Below, piece after piece: positions 39,421-49,700 of a stretch of DNA of 64,000 bases. The stretch spans positions 123,808 through 187,807 of the forward strand of contig WELA01007099.1 in NCBI GenBank assembly GCA_009602735.1, given 5' to 3'. The number at the start of each line of letters is the position of its first letter. Within the stretch, counting starts at the first letter, position 1. The stretch comes from Mesotaenium endlicherianum (lineage: Eukaryota; Streptophyta; Zygnematophyceae; Zygnematales; Mesotaeniaceae). The notes beneath the pieces are model-generated. The model searched no databases and was not told the origin of the DNA. It saw only the letters and a program-made list of their open reading frames with translations. Position numbers and translations under genes: made by a program.

Positions 39421-39914
39421 CTGACTGGACACTCAACCGGCTCGACAGCATCAGTTATGCCGTACTCAAACGTACCATCCGCAGATACTTGAGCATCTAA
39501 TTTGTACGGGCCTTCTGTAACACCGTGCAGAATGCCAGCTAAGCTAGGTTATAGGTAAGACATCCTTGCACACTACAGAGATTGAAGCAGGAAGAGGGTC
39601 AGAGTTAGACCATGTTAGTACTGATAGCATGTCTTCAAGCTTAGGAAGGCCCTTGGAACGGTATGTTTACAATTCGTAACTATAAAATCTTTTTATCCAA
39701 TTGTCTTCCCAAATTTTGTCAAGTCCTTTGACATTCACGTTAACTGAGACAGAGGGGCTCCCGTGAACTGAGCTACCCTACCTCTCACTCGAGTTTGGTA
39801 GGATTGTACCATGCACACGTCTACTTTATCCTTATGCACTCTATCCTCATACCCACCACAGTCCTGTGAGCTCCTTCGCGGAGAGGAAAGTCCTCAATTC
39901 CCAAGCCCTTTGCG

Positions 39915-39915
<1 letters not shown>
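39421..39915. other. Spacer
   Basis: Nothing is recognised. Confidence 0.3.
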
Positions 39916-39982
<67 letters not shown>

Positions 39983-39983
39983 N

Positions 39984-40043
<60 letters not shown>
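39916..40043. repeat. (CT)n microsatellite with an internal N
   Basis: A CT run of about 128 nt with a single N at 39983. It abuts the truncated LTR that follows. Confidence 0.95.
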
Positions 40044-40045
<2 letters not shown>

Positions 40046-40095
40046 CGTTTACGCTCCTATTTCTCTGTGTCTCTCTCCTTCCTCTCTCTTCCTAA

Positions 40096-40853
40096 ACTAG
40101 CTTGCTGACACATTCTTTGACAACCTGGTGATCGCCTCAAGCAAACAAAGTGCCTAAGAATGCATGGATAGTGATAGGCTAGATAGATAAATGTGCAAAT
40201 GACGCCTTAGGCAGATGCCGAATCGAGATGATAGGAGATGGTTGTGCATTTGGCTAATCGAGGTATTTCTGACGTGGTTAATTACCTTATCGACGGTGAC
40301 ACCTGATGCGGTTCCATGGCATTGCCGTTGAACAAGCCCAAGAAAACCAACAAAAATACGCTAATCAACACCGTCGGCAGCTGACATTTTCTAAGGGCGA
40401 TTTAGTCAAACTGCATTCTCAGCACCTGTACCTCCCTGGTGTGGTCAAGAAAAAGCTTGGCCCTGCCTGGGTCGGTCCATATTCGGTAGTGCGTCGTGTC
40501 GGTCAGATCGCTTACAAACTGAACATGTCAGCGGACTACAAGGGTCACCCGGTACATACGTTACATTTGCTTCCAAGGTCAGCATTCGAGAATGAGGCCA
40601 ACTCTGTGCAAAATCTAACGACAGAAGATATGAAATCAAGGGTGCAAGTTGTTACACAAACAGTACTTACCTTACTTATGAGATTAAGATTAATTGTTGC
40701 TATTTTACTTACATTCAACTTATTGAGTATACTCCCACCCATTGTATTGTGCTCCTGCTGTTTAAGGAGTTAACCAAAATACCATACGGATTTGCTGATA
40801 TAAAGATCTTCATTCGATAGTTAATCGCCTATTGGTAAGTTGATTCATTTTCA
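40096..40853 (+). mobile_element. LTR copy carrying an inserted integrase C-terminal fragment
   Basis: 40096-40332 matches positions about 342-577 of the LTR at 182-900. 40578-40853 matches about 619-900, including the end TTGATTCATTTTCA. Between them the roughly 43 LTR bases are replaced by about 245 bp of Gypsy integrase coding sequence. The 5' third of the LTR is missing, and the copy begins next to the CT microsatellite. Confidence 0.7.
40306..40773 (+). pseudogene. Gypsy integrase C-terminal domain fragment (GPY/F module)
   Basis: The open frame of 155 codons starts in LTR sequence (MRFHGIAVEQ), enters integrase at AQENQQKYANQHRR and runs through FSKGDLVKLHS, KLGPAWVGPYSVVRR and AYKLNM. 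It leaves the match at HPVHTLHLLP and then continues in LTR sequence to a stop. GDxVxL, KLGPxWxGPY and HPVxHxxxLLP are the typical C-terminal signatures of Ty3/Gypsy integrases. The catalytic core and zinc-binding domain are absent, so it is non-functional as an integrase. Confidence 0.85.
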
Positions 40854-40939
40854 AGACTCTTACTCTGGTTGCATCGCCTCCTCAGCTTAACTTACCTGTT
40901 TGAACTTTGGCTGACTTGCCACACTTAGCCTGCCTCACT

Positions 40940-41120
40940 TGATAGCAATCCAAGCATACATCACATAATGAGTTTACTATACAACGACAATGCGATTACA
41001 CCACCTACTCATTATTTAACTATATCGGGACTTGGTCGGACTTCGGCTAACCAAATTCTTAACAAGCTCTATAATACCGAATCGCCACCTGCATGGGACA
41101 TTATGTTAACGACTTCATGC
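40940..41120 (-). mobile_element. Degenerate LTR fragment
   Basis: TGAGTTTACTATACAACG... and GGACTTCGGCTAACCAAATT match the minus-strand copy at 42640-42715. It is an old, diverged piece of the same LTR family. Confidence 0.55.
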
Positions 41121-41939
41121 TACATTGTAAGTAAGTTAAGAGACTCAACTTCATTCAGAAATATAGCCAATTGAATAGTCACGCTAGGAGTCTAGGACAA
41201 AAGGTAATGAGTAAGTTAAGTGGGAGAATACGACTGATTAGGCGGGCGATTACGTAAGCTGGCGTGAGTACTGAATAGTCACTGTGTATTATGACCGTGA
41301 CTTACTCACTTCTAGTACAATTTGGTCGTCCAATACAATGACCACGCATGCAAACGCAACTCATTTGTGATTTGCACTCTCAAGTAACATACCATTCTCG
41401 TCATCACGATTAAACACGATCAATAAATCTCTTCAGAAAAGTATGCTACGCTTTATCTTCTTACGCAAGTACTACCTCAACTGTGACGACGTCTAATTCA
41501 AATGCAATTTAGTTTTTCTAAGCTATTTGACTATCGTCTGAGAATGACTCAACCTAACTATTAATGAGCGCTACCTATTTCAATAAATATTTTTACGTCA
41601 ACACGTAATCTTTGTAGTTATTTCTACTTAACTCAAATAAATAGCAAGAGCACAACACAACACAAATCATACTCAAAAGGCATATGCTAGTAAACGAGCA
41701 TCAATCATGTGATTAGTAAACTCACACACAAGCATGGTGTACAAAAGCAATTGTGTTACGGCTTAAAGCCTAAAGAATCATAGCCTTCTACTGTACACGC
41801 TCAATTTTGTCTTTATAATAAGACCCTTTCTAACAGTTTTTCATCTCGTTTGTAATTCGGGCAGATAGTACAATGAATTAGTTAGCGTTAGAGACACTGG
41901 ATTAGTTAAATGAAATAGTGAATTGGGTTCAGTCTTTTC
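41121..41939. other. AT-rich spacer, probably decayed retrotransposon DNA
   Basis: It resembles LTR-family flanks in composition but contains no recognisable coding sequence. Confidence 0.35.
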
Positions 41940-42309
41940 AATTCTATTTAATATTCAGTATAATGACTCAGCCAAGAGCAGTAAGCTGAAGTCCATTTAA
42001 GTCAGCCTGCTATCACATTCTCTGACAGCCAGTTGACCGCCGTAAGCAAAACTAGCGAGCTGCCTAATAATGCATCTTTTATGCTTAATTAGATGAATGG
42101 CCAGATGACGCCGTAGGCGGACTTTGATTTGGGATGATGAGAGATAGCTATGAAATAAGTCAGCCGATGTTCTACCAACGAGGTCGCATTGCCGTTGAAC
42201 AGTGACCTCGTTCCTAGTACACATGCTATTGAGTTTGGCATTTGGATACGAGGTCAAATTTATGTATAAATTACTGAGAGAATATCAGCATCCAAGGCTG
42301 CAAGCCGTT

Positions 42310-43042
42310 TGAAATGAACCAACTTACCAATAGGCGATTAAGCAATTAATGAAGATCTTTGTATGAGCAAGTAATCTTTATGGTAGTTTTTGGTTAACTT
42401 AATAATCGGCGAAAGACTCCACAACTAGCGTTATGATACTCACAAGTGAAATACAAATAAACTAGCATCGAGCATGCAATCACTAAATTCATACATAAGC
42501 AAGGTTAGAAGCAGTTCGTGTAACGGCTTCGTAGCCTAGGATTCAGATGTCCTCTCAGTAAGCTGTACAGAGAGTTGGCCTTGTTTCCGAATGCCGAACT
42601 CAAGAACATCACCTAGCCTATGTACATGGAATGTGTTTACTGTTCAACGGCAAGTGCGATGGCACAGCCTACCTAGGAGTTAACCACGGTAGGACCTCGG
42701 CTAACCAAATCCACAGTCATATCCCATCATCCCAAATCGCCCCATCATCCCGAATTGCCATCCTCCTAAGGGTGTCATCTTGCCACTCATCTAGCATATC
42801 TCATTTAGATGCATAACTAGGTAGTTTACTTATACCGCGTACGGCAGTCAGCTGACTGTCAAAGAAAAAGTCAGCGAGTTGACCTGTAGTGGACCTCAGC
42901 CTACCGTTCCCGACTGAATCATTAAACTGAATATTACTAAGAGTCTAGTAATCTCAATACTAACTAAAGTTCAGCATACGAAAATTGATTAAATATAATA
43001 TCTGAATAAATATTACATCAACCAATATACTGCTTCATTACA
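42310..43042 (-). mobile_element. Complete solo LTR, nested
   Basis: 733 bp, reading TGTAATGAA...TTCATTTCA on the minus strand. It is inserted in another copy of the same family. Flanks are CCGTT (42305-42309) and TCGTT (43043-43047), a 5-bp target duplication with one mismatch. With no internal region attached, it is a solo LTR, the usual product of LTR-LTR recombination. Confidence 0.83.
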
Positions 43043-43226
43043 TCGTTACATGAATTGCTTACAAACCTTGCTTATGTATGAATTTGTAGATTGTGTTATG
43101 TGCACATTGCTGGCGTTTGACTTGTGCGAATTGCTTATGCTAGTTGCATTGTGCTTTCGCTGTTAAATGATTTAACCCAAAAATATTGCCTACATTACTT
43201 GCTAATTTATAAACCTTTATCTATTA

Positions 43227-43816
43227 AGGCCAGTTTACAGTGCACAGATATACACTTTGTTGTCCATTTGCATTGTACTCGTCTGTACCCGACGGTACAG
43301 CGGTTTTTCCATCATTGAATCTCGATGTCAAAAAGGTGGTTTACAGTGCCTTTTAGCGGGTCGGTCACTATTGAACTGAGTGCATTTCAAAATTGAAAAA
43401 GTGACGAAACTCGGCATAACAGCGCAAAACTCAAATGACCTTTCGAGGTCATTTGAGTTTTGTGGAATTGAGATAGACCTCATACAACTCTTTGCAGCGG
43501 CAAAAGCAACTACTCGCACACGAGCGTATGTGTCAAATAGACATTGTCAAACCCCCCCTGTAGTACGTTTCCTCGTACCTTTCCTCCTTTTAAAAGCATC
43601 TTCGCCAAACGCAGCGATAATTCAAATAAGGACCTCGTAGGTCGGGACATTTGACTAGTTCTCAAATACAAAAGCAGCAGTGTCACCGTAAACCGAATTG
43701 TCAATTGTAGGTCATTTCAAAAGTTGAGTAGGACGTTTTACAATTCAAAGACGGAAAACACAAAAGCGCAAACAGCGGATCGGAACACTATGCGACTTCC
43801 CACTGTAAATTGGCCC
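43227..43816. mobile_element. PIF/Harbinger-like MITE
   Basis: 590 bp with terminal inverted repeats AGGCCAGTTTACAGTG and (reversed) GGGCCAATTTACAGTG, two mismatches in 16. It is flanked by TTA on both sides (43224-43226 and 43817-43819). A three-base TTA/TAA target with GGCC-type ends is characteristic of PIF/Harbinger. It is inserted in LTR sequence that continues on both sides, so the borders are well fixed. It has no transposase. An internal GTTTACAGTGCC (43333) repeats the end motif. Confidence 0.8.
43425..43462. repeat. Hairpin with 17-bp perfect arms and TTCG loop
   Basis: CAAAACTCAAATGACCT, loop TTCG, then AGGTCATTTGAGTTTTG. It lies inside the PIF/Harbinger-like MITE. Confidence 0.9.
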
Positions 43817-44184
43817 TTAGTTAATCGCACGTCGCGTTGTCATTTCCAACTCCGTGTTTGTGATCGCTGTTGACCTACGAAACCTTTTACATTGATTGTT
43901 CTCTCTGAAATTGCTCCCTTTTGAGTCTGCCTCTGAGAAGGTTTTGTTTCTGTTTTCAGCACCTTCCTAAAGCTAACTTCATGGTTAAATTTCCCGCCGA
44001 AGGAGCTCCATGTCTTTTCATATTCAAGATCCACCTTAGTCACCTCTTCCAAGACTTCTACTCTCCTTCTAGAGTAGCCAATGGCATATGGGATTGCTTT
44101 AATGACACCTTATCGGGTTGTTACCTTGAACATGAACACACACGCGCGCGGGAACACACACGCACGCACACAATCACACACACA

Positions 44185-44186
<2 letters not shown>

Positions 44187-44263
<77 letters not shown>

Positions 44264-44264
44264 N

Positions 44265-44321
<57 letters not shown>
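44187..44321. repeat. (GA)n microsatellite with an internal N
   Basis: A GA run of about 134 nt with one N at 44264, preceded by ACAC steps. Confidence 0.95.
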
Positions 44322-44325
<4 letters not shown>

Positions 44326-44349
44326 AGTGTCGCAATTGGCACTGTCGGC

Positions 44350-45360
44350 AGACGCTAGGCATTGATACTACTGAGGGATGAAAGGACCCTAACAGCGGGT
44401 GACGACTACTAGGAAGGGACTATTCACTATACTGGGAACTCAAGCAGGGGGGAAAGCCCACAACTGAACTGGGCACATCTGGGCAAGTGGGCAACTATTG
44501 GCTAAAACAAAAAATAAAAATTGAGCTATGAAAACCACTATACAAGCTAGGGCGAGGTATAAACGTCTAAGGTAAGAGCAACCGAACCTATGGGGACGAG
44601 CAAAACTACTAATGGAAAGCTATGTTATGGCCGCGAGGAAGAATGTTGTGTTCGCGATTAAATGTGAGTTGTGGCATGCACTACGAGCAACCTCACATAG
44701 AAGAGAGGAAAGCGAGAGTGCATAATCACATATCATGAGCATTTAGTCATATCACAAGGTAAAGAATCATCTCTCATAAAAACAAACATACAAAGCTAAC
44801 TCCATTATGGTGTTAGCTCACGGCCTAAGTAGCATGTCCTCTCCTATGCCCAAACACTAATCGAACGAAACGAAAGTCTAACTACATCAATTGACACGTC
44901 ATTGCGTCACTACTCACACAAACCCAAATATATAAAAGTACAAAGAAAATCCACCAAAGGTCGACCAAACGTGTGCGACCTAACCCCAAGTGACGTTACA
45001 CACCCTCTCATCCCTTACCCTCCCTATCCTCTAGCAATCCCGGGGGCATACTCGTCGGGATTGCCTACGGGACGTGACAACCTAGCTATGGACCGTAGGG
45101 AATCCCACTGAGTACCCGCGCCGACCCTTCAGGCGAGCAAACCTGAGGGTCGACCTCCACATGTGGGGGCGGCAACGCCACACACGGAGGGAAGAAGTAT
45201 GCGCGTGATCTGGAGGGAGCCTCACAGCTGCTCAACAACAAATCCTCGTGAGCAGATCATGGGTCCCAGTGTTCACCACAACTGCCCACACAGTAAGTAG
45301 ACCATCCTCACCTTCCACCCTTACCCAACTAACCACTAGTCTTGTCATTGGCCCTCCACT
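44350..45360 (+). repeat. Dispersed repeat B, copy 2
   Basis: A diverged direct copy of 38380-39420, sharing GCGCCGACCC, GACCTCCACATGTG and CCTCGTGAGCAGATCAT. It has no gene. It is followed by a short GA run and repeat A copy 2. Confidence 0.65.
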
Positions 45361-45417
45361 CGTATGTGCTACTAGCAGACACAAAAGGGACTTGACAAGG
45401 ACGGGCATGACAAGTGA

Positions 45418-46160
45418 GAGAGAGAGAGAGAGAGAGATTTCTTTCAAATGTGGAGCATTTATTGACGTAAAATGTACCATTGTGAGGATGTTACGTCATG
45501 AGTATTGGAAGACACCTGATGACGTTCGCATCAATCGCCCGCTCGTTCACACGCGTGTGGATATACACGTACGCACACATGCATGCTGGCTCGCACGCTG
45601 GCCCACACGAAGGTACGCACACATGCTCGACTTCATTCGTGTAGGCAGGCACCTCAATGCTCCTTTCCCGCCGCCCGCATGCATGATGAACGGTCGCTCG
45701 CACGTACGTGTCCGTCGCTTGTGTGAAATCCTAGAGGACCAAAAGATTCACACGCTCGACGCACCGACGAAAGAAATCAATCGGATGAGCACGATTGCGA
45801 GGATCTAGTTAATTCTGGCCAAAGGCGCCCAGATAAACGATTATGACGTTCGTGGGAAAAGTCGTCAATAGAATGGCCAAATCTGGAAGCATGGGTAACC
45901 CATTTGGTGACTCTGGGCAGATTTGGGTGAGAGCCCAGGTTTTTGTTCGCTCGCTTTTCAAATTTTGAAGCGTTTGCAATTCTGACGCTTACACAAGGCA
46001 AACGTGCGGGTTCAGAGGTTTGAAAGCAGCTTCCTCACCATTCCTCACCCTTTCACAAGAAATGGTGAAAAATGATTTCGTGGCAATCAAATTGCAAAAA
46101 AGTTGATTTTGCAAGATGGTATTTTGGCAAATTAATCAATTTAAATTGAGAGGATGGGTT
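45418..46160 (-). repeat. Dispersed repeat A, copy 2 (inverted)
   Basis: The inverted copy of 36686-37412. It starts with a short (GA)n and ATTTCTTTCAAATGTGGAG and ends near TTGAGAGGATGGG. The two copies lie about 8 kb apart in opposite orientation. Its short GA run ends at the same side as the long CT run of copy 1. Confidence 0.75.
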
Positions 46161-46734
46161 GCACTGGCACTTGCAACCTATATTGCATTGAGGAACTGAC
46201 ATGACCATCCACAAGTTTTGTATAAGAGGCCAGGTACTCAGCATAATTGCCACTACTAATAGTCATACCAAGGAGCTGAGAGTCAATGAAGTGCATGTAT
46301 GCTTCGAAATCTGACGCTGAGTGAAGCAACAGTTTCCAGTTGAAAAATCGGAGTGTCAAAAGAGTAGAAGCGATCAGAATATATGGGGTGCACAGTAGCA
46401 ACAAGGCGCATAGGAACAGTACTTCGAAAGGGCACAAAACATTGAGGTTAACAAAGATATGCTGCAAGGAGCAGAAGCCGCGTGTCCGCTCCCTAAACTG
46501 ATGTAAAAAGCTCAGTATGAAACAGGCAGCGCGGTGACAGCAATTGTGAGGGCAGCTCCCAATCCTTGGTTTTAGAGTATCAGGGGCTTCCAGCATTCTT
46601 AGTGTGATCTAACATTATTGATAACTATACAAGTACAGAAACGTTCTGCAGCCCGCGGGCAGCATGATAGGGCCAAGTAAGCTTCTGATGCTCAACGAAT
46701 TGTGTTGTTCTGATGTTCTCCACATGGAAGGCAT

Positions 46735-49700
46735 TTACACAGACACCTTGGACATGTACTCGCCTCGCAAGGCATTGGCGCGAACAAGGCTTCCAATAGT
46801 GTTGACTGCGAGCTTCAAGTCAGAGAGGGGGTTGCCGGGAGCAACGATTTTGTACAGGTAGCTGCAAGAGAAACCACGCAGAAGAAATAAGTCAATTTTT
46901 TTAATCTGAACCTGCCAACAATCTAGTCTGAGGTCGCAAGTCATCATTTTCCCTGCAAAATGAGCCTGAGGCAACATCCTCCTCCATACAGAATCACCTG
47001 GCATTAACAATTCTCTATTTGGGTGCGCACAACTCTACGTTCTTGACCTTATATTAGCCTGAGCCCCAACACAACTGAGCAGAATGCCCATGCCCAGTAG
47101 TGCTATCAAATCACAGTTCGAAGCAACCCGTATCCATGAACCCATGATGAGAGCCACCCCTCCAATTCGTATGCACAAAGTAGCTTAGTTGGGACCTCTC
47201 GCACAAAAACGACGAGAACTGTCAAGGTATTGCAAAAGCTGAAAGAACCATAACACCACGAGGGCCTTGGGCTACAATGAGCCAATAGCAGTCTATAATA
47301 TGTCAACTGAAACACGCTGTTACACTTGGCGCTCTTCATAAGCCCCATAAGAACAGCACGACGCCCCCTTCCCAGGGCTTGGGACTGTCCCTAATCCCCC
47401 CTTCTGCATGAGGTAAGGTCCACGTTTAGCCAAGCCCACCATCACTCAATCACCAGTGGACCCTTAAGTTCCATCACCTCATCTATGAGAACCCAAAGTC
47501 AAGGCTCCAAAAGAGCCTTAAGAAAGATACCATACCCAATCCCCCGTACCCCACCCCACTCCACAAGGAACAGCAGATTCTGTCTCACCTGTCGAAAGTC
47601 ATCTTCTGCACGTAGTCGTCGTTGCACATCTCCACAAAGGCCTCGCGAGCGGGGTTGGAGCGGTAGAACACCTTTTGCAAGATGTCCAGCACCTGCCCAA
47701 ACACCAAGGTTGTGCACCCAGGAACTCGCAAGTCAGCTCAGCACCCCCTTCATCTGCAGCTCCAGCTAACTGAGATTTTTGTTTTCTCCGCATCAAATGA
47801 GCATTCAAAATATACAGATCAGCAACACCCTGAAACTCGTCCCAAGCACCCTCACGTGATCTCAAGCCCGATCATCTCCCAGCACACTGTTTCTGACACA
47901 TGCTAAGCTCTCTCTCTTCCCCCAGGAAAGGTTTCTGTGCGTTTCCATGCTTGAAGTTTCCATGTGTCGAGCAACATGCTGTTATGATGCACTGAACACC
48001 AAGCGGTTAGTGAGAAACGCAACAAAGTATGACAACACATGGAAGACAAGACTTTCAAGGAGAGAGAGGGGGGGGGGATGNNNNNNNNNNNNNNNNNNNN
48101 NNNNNNNNNNNNNNNNNNNNNNNNNNNNNNNNNNNNNNNNNNNNNNNNNNNNNNNNNNNNNNNNNNNNNNNNNNNNNNNNNNNNNNNNNNNNNNNNNNNN
48201 NNNNNNNNNNNNNNNNNNNNNNNNNNNNNNNNNNNNNNNNNNNNNNNNNNNNNNNNNNNNNNNNNNNNNNNNNNNNNNNNNNNNNNNNNNNNNNNNNNNN
48301 NNNNNNNNNNNNNNNNNNNNNNNNNNNNNNNNNNNNNNNNNNNNNNNNNNNNNNNNNNNNNNNNNNNNNNNNNNNNNNNNNNNNNNNNNNNNNNNNNNNN
48401 NNNNNNNNNNNNNNNNNNNNNNNNNNNNNNNNNNNNNNNNNNNNNNNNNNNNNNNNNNNNNNNNNNNNNNNNNNNNNNNNNNNNNNNNNNNNNNNNNNNN
48501 NNNNNNNNNNNNNNNNNNNNNNNNNNNNNNNNNNNNNNNNNNNNNNNNNNNNNNNNNNNNNNNNNNNNNNNNNNNNNNNNNNNNNNNNNNNNNNNNNNNN
48601 NNNNNNNNNNNNNNNNNNNNNNNNNNNNNNNNNNNNNNNNNNNNNNNNNNNNNNNNNNNNNNNNNNNNNNNNNNNNNNNNNNNNNNNNGGGGGGGGGGGC
48701 ACTCAGGCTCTATGCCGTACCTTGTATGTGGCCCAGTACTTCTTGTCCCACTGGTCCAGGTACACCCTCAAGTCAGACTCGTCCACCAGCCTGGTACCGT
48801 TCTCGGAGCCCTTCACAATGGCCTCGGCACACATGCGGCCCGACTTGGCGGCAAAGTAGATGCCCTGCACAGGCAAGCAAGGCATCAAACTAAGTCACTT
48901 TCTTCAGCAGAGACAGCGCCAATAAAAAAGTCGTCTGCAGTTCTACACATGCAGCATAACCAGCACTTATAAAATTGCACCAATTCCCTGTTCCCTCTCA
49001 CTCGGCGATGTGCTCTGACGCAACCTCCAGCCTCGAACAGAAAACACAGTGGTGGCTAAAGCCGGACGACAGCGTGGACAAGGGGCACGAGCTGCAAGCA
49101 TACCTCTCCCGAGCACTTGGTGACGTATCCAGCAGCGTCTCCCACGAGGGCCACACGGTCAGAGCACCTCTTGGGTCTGGGGTGCTCGGGGATGGGGTGC
49201 GCCTCCACCCTGATGATCTTGCCTCCCGCAATCTTGTCCTTAGCGCGGTTCCTGATCCCAGAGACGCAAACACACGCACACACTCAGCCCATTCTTAAAG
49301 ACTCACACGCATGTGAGTTGAAAAAGCGTCTGAATTGATTTTCATGCGGCTGCGAGCTCGAAAAGAGGAAGATGGCATACACACTGATAGTAAATTACTA
49401 ATTCTGCCGATACTGTTATCAATATGCCCCCATCATCATCGTACACATATTGAGGGGTCCTCGAACAACAATTGTCGTAGAGGTGAAAAGTGGTCACACC
49501 TGGTGGCTGTCTGGTACTTCTTGATGGCGGGCTTGTTAATGACAGTGCCAGTTCCCACAGCTACGTGGTCGCACTTGGGGAATACCCAGCCGTAGAAGTC
49601 AGGCGACACGTCGTCTCCTACATACATCTCTGCAAGATCCTCATAGTACTGCATCTTCTCCTCAGGGAGACGAATTCTCTCCTGCACCGATCCAACGAGA

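Larger units (their letters stand above)
41940..43830 (+). mobile_element. Gypsy-family LTR interrupted by a second LTR and a MITE
   Basis: The plus-strand LTR is present in three pieces. 41940-42309 matches about 305-695 of the reference LTR. 43043-43226 matches about 695-870 (CCTTGCTTATGTATGA and following). From 43817 (GTTAATCGCAC) it continues with the LTR 3' end. The interruptions are the complete minus-strand LTR 42310-43042 and the MITE 43227-43816. Confidence 0.75.

Noticed and set aside
37379-44365. Frames rich in LSLSLS or RERERE
   Set aside because: They are translations of CT/GA microsatellites.
47947-48972. Long reading frames across the N gap
   Set aside because: They consist mainly of unknown bases; the real exon here is 48721-48864 on the minus strand (CHLP).
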